From assembly GCA_039960995.1 (NCBI GenBank), contig JBDVKF010000032.1:1-64000 (forward strand): a DNA stretch of 64,000 bases, given 5' to 3'. Positions 7,801-13,854 of the stretch are shown piece after piece. Every line of letters begins with the position of its first letter. Within the stretch, counting starts at the first letter, position 1. The stretch is from JABSSA01 sp039960995 (GTDB lineage Bacteria; Pseudomonadota; Alphaproteobacteria; Rhodobacterales; Rhodobacteraceae). Under the pieces are notes generated by a model. It searched no databases. It was given only the letters and a program-made list of their open reading frames with translations, and was not told where the DNA came from. A program made the position numbers and the translations under genes.

Positions 7801-8913
7801 ATAACAGATGCCGAAGTTGCGACCTTCACGACTGTGACTTCTGCTGAAACAAAGAAGCTGTTCGAAGACCACCAGCAATTGCGCAAAGATATTTTGGCAG
7901 CGTCATTATCTGATCGTTCAAGCCGGGACAAGAAAGTCGCAAATCAAGTGGCCGCCCTACCAAGCAATGTCGCGCTCTATAAAGAAAGCGCGCTGGCTGT
8001 TGCTACCCACAACTTTCACTCGAATGCGGCACGCCTAACAGACCACGTGCGCCTGCATCGTGTTCTCATGTCGGTTGTCGCAAAATTCACCGACTATGCT
8101 CTTATGTGGGAGCGCGACCTAGCGTTTGCATATTTTGGCATGCTCTATCGGTCCATGGGGTACTCTGGGTTTGAAGTAGCGGAACGGGCTGAAAAAGAGA
8201 ACGGTCGGACAATCACTCGAATTGGATTTGTGATCGACGTATCCAAAACGAAAGGCCAGCGACAAAAGCCCGACAAAGGAGAGCATTTCATTCCCCTGAT
8301 CGAAGACGACCGCGGATTTCTAGCACCACAATTCGACGCGAATTCAGGTCTTTTGCCACGCCATGATCGTGCATTGTTTCGAAACGCGTTCATCGAAGTG
8401 GCGCGACAAAATCCTGCCGACACACGTGCAGATGCGATCGCTGTCTCCAAAGGGGAGATGGCGCGGGGAAAACCAGGGCAGCGCGGTAAAAACCGCAAAC
8501 AGAAAGAAACCATTCGGAATGAGCTTGCGCATCTAGAGGTGATCCGCAATGGGGCTGGCATCAACTTGACGTATCTTATGAATGCAGTGCGCAGTCTCAT
8601 GTCCTATGATCAAAAGCAAAAGAACGCTGTGGTTAAATCTGTAAAAAGAATCTTAGCGGAAGAAGGCCTGACAATCGAATGGCGAATGAAGGAGGACCGC
8701 CTGAGCAAGCCCATTGTTTATCCATTCGCCGAACAACACCTGAAAATGTTGCGCCGCAAGGATGCACCGTCCGAGCCGATCCTATTGCCGAAAGCATCGG
8801 TGCGGCTAACGTCTATGGTTCAGGCGATATTTGATTTTGGCAAAAGCGGTATTGCTGTAGACCAACCCGAGAAAAACCCAGAGACCACAATCTTGCTGTA
8901 TCCGCAGGCTTAA
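4897..8913 (+). CDS. cas13a: Type VI-A CRISPR effector Cas13a (RNA-guided RNase)
   Basis: A 1338-aa single-protein effector. Cas13a matures its own crRNAs and, when the guide pairs with target RNA, cuts RNA with a composite site made of two HEPN domains. Both HEPN R-X4-H motifs are present: R530-NAVQ-H535 and R1207-NELA-H1212. Their separation of 677 residues matches that of characterised Cas13a proteins (about 680), and the length is in the Cas13a range. The frame is open from a TTG at 4714, but ATG 4897 is preceded by AGAGGGGA at six bases and begins MSKILHSISESHTQYT, so I place the start there. Array 2 lies 212 bases downstream on the same strand; array 1 and the adaptation genes diverge. 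Beyond the HEPN motifs the sequence is poorly conserved. Cas13b and Cas13d are less likely given motif spacing, length and repeat form. Confidence 0.93.
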   Translation: MSKILHSISESHTQYTDKDKQRLGRGLLKPDTKEVFKTPAELPGYVSNECRLVLRQTISVLDKILQKSLTLRGMSSDQYVHRVLLGEALWNLLKGKFSDDGADKEALIELRRKWNAKVHPYDKYGVEPLNPRLDKNYLEIQNREEEDGKPPLSEKLGKWGKEHALWPKAGKPIDHTEIASNIFNHLTVQEVTIHEGKPRLVKRGRPVSPRPTQNGLMLARGLTASHSTSDPRQPSNKRIKTWEDNSLRKKEKQEGSEDIRPDAELHYFRNGDVAKTIFDGVLDIQGRNERVYNAWFGDKTFEHFRAIDGLPEEQKARQKVWNLHNAVRSYYKRLATSEKFRRALREAEQNREYETSEAYRSAREKLQSLLPNDKDQLLHRLTASNENASMSEAIRLGKLLVHAASMAKFDSIGGRSFADQISYLATSAGQSEIKRVEIFARIWRQSVAVTGRTLTGLTNYKKRDVTSVNESREAAAGDIEHMRGQLPIIFGSKDMSFDGGENRAAIFLDGDDDVQRDRVWALIRLGAGIRNAVQHFNVRSRLLDTLKNGVVLAQENPGPISNRKSSNQTQMWVSKGSVAAMENLLGFDIKMRKEATRLQLEALNAHEFLNEEELKAIVKEMGGVADFKTIAPPRFTAVISRVQALDENDDTVVHSDLDTLLTVQKQTPQVTSTADNTCRKGLLQMLYQSGFSAWFADRALNEELFTDVITLVIDQKNDRAEAFQRIVRKKNIPIPSEMADNLGLHEHQTFQSLFKALAEQAIRETDQDIRYRPDRAVQSETANRIELFRQEVFAHLFCRYLKDKEFGFIADICDQQPTVLSFLDNAMASFSDPSFEKTKPWHAQFYTWLYLVPPNELSKLRHQMRKSAVLEVKSPTETDLEAIDMLRQMDRLMGLYLQVEAAGFGDNEHIKALENNDYLYESPEHFGTVYSPDNKDHLQSFPGTRRGLRQIVRYGDMATLEPYFRKHPITDAEVATFTTVTSAETKKLFEDHQQLRKDILAASLSDRSSRDKKVANQVAALPSNVALYKESALAVATHNFHSNAARLTDHVRLHRVLMSVVAKFTDYALMWERDLAFAYFGMLYRSMGYSGFEVAERAEKENGRTITRIGFVIDVSKTKGQRQKPDKGEHFIPLIEDDRGFLAPQFDANSGLLPRHDRALFRNAFIEVARQNPADTRADAIAVSKGEMARGKPGQRGKNRKQKETIRNELAHLEVIRNGAGINLTYLMNAVRSLMSYDQKQKNAVVKSVKRILAEEGLTIEWRMKEDRLSKPIVYPFAEQHLKMLRRKDAPSEPILLPKASVRLTSMVQAIFDFGKSGIAVDQPEKNPETTILLYPQA

Positions 8914-9125
8914 GTTAAGGCGGTTGGAATTGAAGCCGGTGATGTAAAAGCAGCAACAAAACTCATTTTCGCCTACGAAAAAGATATTAGTAATTGATAT
9001 TAATAAATAAAACTTGCATACAGTTCAATAATTAAACCTCGGAGGCATTAAATTTGATAAAATACAGCATCAGCTACAAAATTTTGGATAATACCAATTT
9101 TGTTTCAACGGCTTGCGGAATGTAA
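8914..9125 (+). promoter_or_regulatory. Leader region of CRISPR array 2
   Basis: AT-rich, non-coding DNA between cas13a and array 2. It contains an imperfect hairpin CAAAATTTTGG (9077-9087) / CCAATTTTG (9094-9102) with GATAATACC, a -10-like sequence, in its loop, ending 23 bases before the first repeat. There is no clear terminator after cas13a, so the array may also be co-transcribed with it. Confidence 0.55.
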
Positions 9126-9363
9126 GTTCAGCATGACTGCCTTTTTGACGGCAGACTGAGACGACATTGTGTTCCTCCAAAAAAACTAAAGATGTTCAGC
9201 ATGACTGCCTTTTTGACGGCAGACTGAGACTTGACCATAAGGTCATATAAGTTATGCAGGGTTCAGCATGACTGCCTTTTTGACGGCAGACTGAGACCCT
9301 CCTTAATAAAAAGCCTAATTGGCTTTGTTCAGCATGACTGCCTTTTTGACGGCAGACTGAAGC
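9126..9363 (+). CRISPR. CRISPR array 2: 4 repeats, 3 spacers (type VI-A)
   Basis: Repeats of 37 bases lie at 9126-9162, 9194-9230, 9261-9297 and 9327-9363, with spacers 9163-9193 (31), 9231-9260 (30) and 9298-9326 (29). The crRNA-sense repeat carries the same stem-loop CTGCCTTTTTGACGGCAG as array 1 and ends ACTGAGAC. It differs from the array 1 repeat at four of 37 positions (5, 7, 11 and 32). The last copy is altered in its final three bases, marking the leader-distal end, so the array reads on the plus strand, opposite to array 1. Confidence 0.97.
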
Positions 9364-9417
9364 CACTAAAACGAAATTGTTTTTCAATTTATTGGATGGC
9401 GTAGAGCAGGCAGGACG
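9364..9417. terminator. Short gap with a weak bidirectional hairpin
   Basis: GAAATTG-TTTTT-CAATTT near 9373-9390 forms a weak hairpin; on the minus strand it is followed by CGTTTT. It lies between the convergent array 2 and the membrane protein gene and may end both transcripts. Confidence 0.35.
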
Positions 9418-11247
9418 TTACGATCCGCCTCGACGGAGGTGCGCGGCAAGGCGGTTCAACAACACAATTCGCGCGGATTTTCCCCTGTCTTTTTGCTCTG
9501 GGGCGAAGTGTCGGACAATGAAAAATGTGATCGCTGCCATGACAGCGGACAAACCGAATGCCCCCCAACCTGCAACAACGTCTTTCGTATCAGCTGTAGC
9601 AGCGGGGTAAATGCTACTGAAATCAAATGTCAAAGCGAGTAACAATAAAAAATCCTTGAAAACGGTATAGGCCGTTACACCAACAAGCCCTGCCGTCCCG
9701 AACGTGGCAATAAGATTGAAAAGCTTGTTTCTCTCTCGCCTTTCCTCTGCCTCTTTCTCGGTTTGCGCCGCTCTAAGCCGCTCGGAAACTTGAGACACTG
9801 CACTGGTAAGCATCGCAAATTTCGCATCTAACCGTAGCTCTTTGCGCATTGCTTCGGCAGCCTGCTGATGCATCGAAATTTGGCTGAAGGAGGGAAACCG
9901 ATAATAAAGCTGGAACAGGACCGCATCGTCGATCACCTGTTCGAGTGCTTCAAGCAATTCATCCTCTTTCTCGGCCGCTGCTGCCCCCTTTTGTCGTTCC
10001 GACAGAAACCAGTTTTCATGTAAGAGCAGGATATAAATAGGAAGATAGACCGCTGCCAATGGTCCGGCTTTCCAGTTTTTTGAGAACTCCGTTTCTGGAT
10101 GGTCAGCACGTTTGCATTGAACGGATGCAAATCCTTCTGCAGTGACCGCGTGGCGCAGGTCGATGAAATCGCGGATGTAGCGAACGCTCGCCTCTTCTTT
10201 GGAAAATTGATAGTCAGAGGTGTACCGACGGGCGAGACTAGCCGCATGTTGCTCCAGAATTTCAGGGATAACTGTCTGAGCAAAACGTGCAAATGTATGG
10301 GTGTGTACTCTTGTAAAGTGAGTTGCTGTGGGGGCCTTGTCCCGCACAAGCCCCTGGACCATCAAACCGAAAGAAAACTCTTTTCCGGCAATGGGATTGG
10401 ATGTGCTGCGATCGTACCATCTGCATGTGTTAAAACGAGAGAGCGCGTGAACTGCTTCTTGCAGCTCAACAAAGCTGAGATCTCGCTGGTCATCTTGCGC
10501 GGATAGTTCAGGATTTTTGAGGCGCATAATCTCAACCTGAACAACCACGATTGATGCACCGGTACCGAATTGAAGTAATTCTGTCTGAGTGGGATTGATC
10601 CAAAGTGGTCTGGCCGTAATACCCTGCTCGGCCAGTCTTTCGGTGGCCCTTTTTCCCAGCTCAAGGCAAATCATTTTCTTGGACAGTGACAGGTCGTATT
10701 TTGAAGGCAAATCACCAAACTGCAGAATCTGAGCGCACTCTGGAGAAAGCACTAAACGTTGCAACTGACCAATGCTGGCGCCGGAAAGAAGGTTTCGAAC
10801 AGGTGCTGCCAAATCAGAGGAAAACCGATCGACGTTGCCGTTGGCACCGGAAGCTGGATCAGCTACCCACGTAGTCGCGTCTTCGAGTTCTCTGACCACG
10901 GCATCGGTAAGATCGACTGGTAGTATATCTATTAAAGGGCTGTGCTTTACAACGCGTGCTGTCAGCTCTCCTGAATCGACGCCTTCAAGGGTATAAATTA
11001 ATGAGAGTTGGTGGCTTTCAACAATTTTCATTTTTGCAGGGCTTTTCCGACAGATCGTATCCGACATTTTTAACTGGCGCGCCGGATATTTAAGTGGAAA
11101 TACTTCACAAATCAGCCAAAGTACACTGGTACTCGTCACTCGTCTCAGAGTGTGATCTCCGCATGACGGGCTAGCATCCTCACCGTGAAGAATTGTCATG
11201 TCGGAGCCAGCAAGCGTATCAGCTAAGTCCTGTGCTTCCTGCTCCAT
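9418..11247 (-). CDS. Putative CorA-like membrane protein beside the CRISPR locus
   Basis: A 609-aa protein of unknown function. A long soluble region (1-505) ends in a charged, probably helical stretch (VSERLRAAQTEKEAEERRER near 485-505). Two membrane segments follow at about 509-540 (LFNLIATFGTAGLVGVTAYT) and 556-580 (VVAGWGAFGLSAVMAAITFF), then a short basic tail. Cytosolic domain, long helices and two C-terminal membrane helices is the layout of CorA-type channels, but the GMN signature is absent, so the assignment is structural inference. The first ATG has GGCGGA six bases upstream. Its stop is 55 bases from array 2, convergent, and it follows tniQ on the same strand after 90 bases. CorA-like proteins accompany some type III CRISPR loci, and membrane proteins (Csx27, Csx28) accompany type VI-B; an accessory role here is a hypothesis. 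Confidence 0.7.
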   Translation of the reverse strand: MEQEAQDLADTLAGSDMTILHGEDASPSCGDHTLRRVTSTSVLWLICEVFPLKYPARQLKMSDTICRKSPAKMKIVESHQLSLIYTLEGVDSGELTARVVKHSPLIDILPVDLTDAVVRELEDATTWVADPASGANGNVDRFSSDLAAPVRNLLSGASIGQLQRLVLSPECAQILQFGDLPSKYDLSLSKKMICLELGKRATERLAEQGITARPLWINPTQTELLQFGTGASIVVVQVEIMRLKNPELSAQDDQRDLSFVELQEAVHALSRFNTCRWYDRSTSNPIAGKEFSFGLMVQGLVRDKAPTATHFTRVHTHTFARFAQTVIPEILEQHAASLARRYTSDYQFSKEEASVRYIRDFIDLRHAVTAEGFASVQCKRADHPETEFSKNWKAGPLAAVYLPIYILLLHENWFLSERQKGAAAAEKEDELLEALEQVIDDAVLFQLYYRFPSFSQISMHQQAAEAMRKELRLDAKFAMLTSAVSQVSERLRAAQTEKEAEERRERNKLFNLIATFGTAGLVGVTAYTVFKDFLLLLALTFDFSSIYPAATADTKDVVAGWGAFGLSAVMAAITFFIVRHFAPEQKDRGKSARIVLLNRLAAHLRRGGS

Positions 11248-11337
11248 CAGGTTTCCGCCTACTGAGTAGGTCGCTGTGGGGTTGACGGCATGATCGCGGA
11301 AGCGAAGAAGGCCAGAATCCGCTCTTTTGCCTTACCA

Positions 11338-12840
11338 CTATGTAGTATCATCGGTGCTCTCGTCGTTTCGAAGAAGCACAGCAACTTCATGTTTGTCGAT
11401 CAGAATCGCGGAAAAGACGTTCTGGCCTTTCAATCTGACAACTTTCTTTGCCCGACCTTCTAAGATGAGGTTCAGAATTCGATCGGTAGATGCCCCGTAT
11501 TTTCTAACCGCATCGGCGATACTGGTTAATGTCTCCCACTTATTTGATTCAGGAAATGACCCGAATACCCCTAACCAATACTTTATTGTCGCCTCTGTGA
11601 ACCTTGGACGGGCTAAATCGCCTCCTTCACCAGGTTTCAGGATCTCGGCTCTAATTAGCGTTTCCATCTGGCCGCGGGTTAGTCCCAACCTCTTTTGTGC
11701 CGCAGTGAATGCGACTGAACCACTTGCCTGCTCGAGAACTTCACGCACTTCTACTGCGTCAAAGATAACCTCGAAGTCAGCCAGATCGTTATCCTGTATG
11801 ATGTCAGCGTCGATCAAAATACGTCGCAAACGCTTCGGGTGAAGATCGTGGGTCTTCGCCGCGGTCCTAATCGAATGCAGGCACCGTTCGGTCAAAACGT
11901 AGTCGAGTGCTTGTTCACCAACCCCAAGTGGCCAGCTATCCAATATGTGCTGACGCAAAGCCTCCCGGAATGGTTCAAATTCAGGGCCACTCCCCGCTCC
12001 GCGTTTCAACCAATCATATATCCGCCCATAACGCGCTTGAGGTCGATCTTGTGGCTTGCCCGCGCCAGTTCTGAGGCTTTCAAAGTAGTCGACCACTTCA
12101 GATTGTCCGGCATTTAGTAGTCGAAAACCTGCAGATGTCGCGACGGCCATGTCAGTTTGAGAAACCTCTCCTAAAGTCGAACTCTTTCCATGCTTCACTG
12201 ACACACCCAACATCTCGCAAATTGCGCCCAAAACACCTATCGGAAAACTACTGGCCCAACCTTCTGGTAGATCTCCGGAAAGCCGGCGCACTACATGGTC
12301 TTCGAAAAGACCGCCGCCAGAGATCTCCTGATCGAGGTCCTTCTCAACGATTTCAAACATCCACGGAAGCCATGTATCAATAAACTCATGCTTCACTGAC
12401 GCTTCCGGCGGTAAAACCAACGCCAGCTTATGAACAGGACAAACTCGCGCAGACGTTATTGCCCATAGCGTTCGACTGTAAGCATCCACCATAGCAGCTG
12501 GGTTCAATTGCGACCCAGTATCCTGACGAAGACATGCGGGACAAACTCGACTTTCGCCTCGCAACAAGTGTTTCCGCCCTAGTACATGTCCAAAAATTTG
12601 GTACGCAAACGTCTTTGCTGGGATGAATGCGTGTTGCATTAGATCATGGACGCTCACACCTGACAGAACAGACAAAACCTCGAAGGTTTGTAAGTCACCC
12701 TTTAGAAATTGCGCCATGGTCAGCTCAGCATCCATCAAAAGATCTGCTATTGTCGGAACCCCATTCGCGAACGCCAAACGGGATACGAACGATGTTGTTG
12801 TCTCATCAGAGTGGAGTGGAACCGTGTTCTTCAATCTCAT
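11338..12840 (-). CDS. TniQ-family protein
   Basis: A 500-aa protein starting MRLKNTVPLHSDETTTSFVS, the typical TniQ/TnsD N-terminus (PF06527). A zinc-binding pattern CPAC (C100, C103) and CPVH (C134, H137) follows, with W126 between, as in TniQ. The C-terminal half has a helix-turn-helix-like stretch (SIADAVRKYGASTDRILNLI). TniQ proteins select target sites for Tn7/Tn5053-like transposons, but no TnsA, TnsB or TnsC partner is in the window. A GTG 14 codons upstream is an alternative start; neither has a strong ribosome binding site. The next gene is the CorA-like membrane protein, 90 bases downstream, so the two are probably one operon. The start region is partly duplicated at 13262-13330. 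Confidence 0.8.
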   Translation of the reverse strand: MRLKNTVPLHSDETTTSFVSRLAFANGVPTIADLLMDAELTMAQFLKGDLQTFEVLSVLSGVSVHDLMQHAFIPAKTFAYQIFGHVLGRKHLLRGESRVCPACLRQDTGSQLNPAAMVDAYSRTLWAITSARVCPVHKLALVLPPEASVKHEFIDTWLPWMFEIVEKDLDQEISGGGLFEDHVVRRLSGDLPEGWASSFPIGVLGAICEMLGVSVKHGKSSTLGEVSQTDMAVATSAGFRLLNAGQSEVVDYFESLRTGAGKPQDRPQARYGRIYDWLKRGAGSGPEFEPFREALRQHILDSWPLGVGEQALDYVLTERCLHSIRTAAKTHDLHPKRLRRILIDADIIQDNDLADFEVIFDAVEVREVLEQASGSVAFTAAQKRLGLTRGQMETLIRAEILKPGEGGDLARPRFTEATIKYWLGVFGSFPESNKWETLTSIADAVRKYGASTDRILNLILEGRAKKVVRLKGQNVFSAILIDKHEVAVLLRNDESTDDTT

Positions 12841-13354
12841 GGTTGCGGATGTTGCAAAGAAAAATGATGGCCACAAGGGCACTCCGAGGTTCGAATGACT
12901 GAGCTCACTAGTTTACCGCCCGGGTTGTTTTATGCCTTTGACTCAGTCTTTGCCTGGAGCAAGCGCACCTACTTCTTGTCTCCTGACGGTTTCCAAACAA
13001 TACGATCCCACCATACTCATCGTCGGCGAACTCCAAAGAACGCCCATTATAAGTTATTTTTCGTCATTCTCCCCAAAAATGGACTTCTCACTCCAACTAT
13101 TTCTTGACACCGCCTTGGATCCAATTTTGAAATTCCGACAAAATTACGGCTTCTGACATCTCCGTCGTTCCCTTGCAAAGCATCCTCGATATTCAGCCTA
13201 GCTTTCAGCATCCATTTTTCGACGAGTTTCAAAATTTCGTAAAAAATTTTGAAATCTCACATCTTCAATCTCATGGTCTTGGATGTTGCAGAGAAGAAAG
13301 CGCGCCACAAGGGCAGACGCCAACATCATAACCTTCTGCTTGGACGGAAGACGT

Positions 13355-13381
13355 AAAAAAGGGGCCCCCGAAGGGACCCCA
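13355..13381 (-). terminator. Rho-independent terminator, minus strand
   Basis: On the minus strand GGGGTCCC-TTCG-GGGGCCCC (with one G-T pair) is followed by TTTTTT. It belongs to the second tandem unit and duplicates the role of the terminator at 13627-13654; no complete gene lies immediately upstream of it. Confidence 0.75.
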
Positions 13382-13626
13382 TGAGTTTTGCTGTTCGGGC
13401 TCGAATTATACCGCTCGAAGTTTTTTGCCTGCGGTCCGAACCGCGCCGAGGGCGAGCGCACCCGCCCCGGATCCTATCTTTACTGATACCCTTACCGCTA
13501 AATATCTGGCGGAAAGGGATATTTTCAAAAGTTTGGCCTTCTGCAACCAGCCTATTTCTTGACACCGAATTACGTCGAATTTTGAAATTCCGACACAAAT
13601 ACGGCTTCTGACAGTATCCCGGAAAT

Positions 13627-13654
13627 AAAAAACGGGGGGCCGTAGCCCCCCGTT
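13627..13654 (-). terminator. nrdJ: Terminator of nrdJ
   Basis: On the minus strand AACGGGGGGC-TACG-GCCCCCCGTT is a 10-bp GC-rich stem followed by TTTTTT. It lies about 200 bases beyond the nrdJ stop. Confidence 0.85.
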
Positions 13655-13854
13655 AGAGTTTCGCCATCCAAGCTCAATTTGTTAACCGCTCGGTGTTTTT
13701 TTGCCTGCGGCCTGGATGTCGTCAGGGGCGAGCGCACCCGCCCCGTGTGGCCAGAACAAGAACGTCGTCTTGTCCCGGTGTTCGTCGGGAGGCTGGAGAT
13801 AAGTCTTGGGTTACCCAGCCCCCCTTCGCGCCCGTGTCGGAGCGCGTTATCTCG

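Larger units (their letters stand above)
12841..13854. repeat. Degenerate tandem repeat units between tniQ and nrdJ
   Basis: No gene is supported here. Three related blocks recur. Block C (the tniQ start region) occurs at about 12830-12890 and 13262-13320. Block A, with core GGGCGAGCGCACCCGCCCC in its two best copies, occurs at about 12912-12975 (poor), 13410-13475 and 13681-13745. Block B, with core AATTTTGAAATTCCGACA, occurs at about 13098-13156 and 13553-13612. The order C-A-B, C-A-B, A gives three units of roughly 430, 360 and 120 bases. The two nrdJ-proximal units each carry a minus-strand terminator just beside block A. This looks like repeated duplication at the downstream edge of nrdJ. 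Confidence 0.7.

Noticed and set aside
9196..9387. Open frame through CRISPR array 2 on the minus strand
   Set aside because: It is also a repeat artefact (SVCRQKGSHAE units).
9418..12840. CRISPR-associated transposon (Tn7-like) because TniQ is near a CRISPR array
   Set aside because: No TnsB or TnsC and no Cas12k or Cascade; the effector here is an RNA nuclease with both HEPN motifs intact, which does not fit guided transposition.
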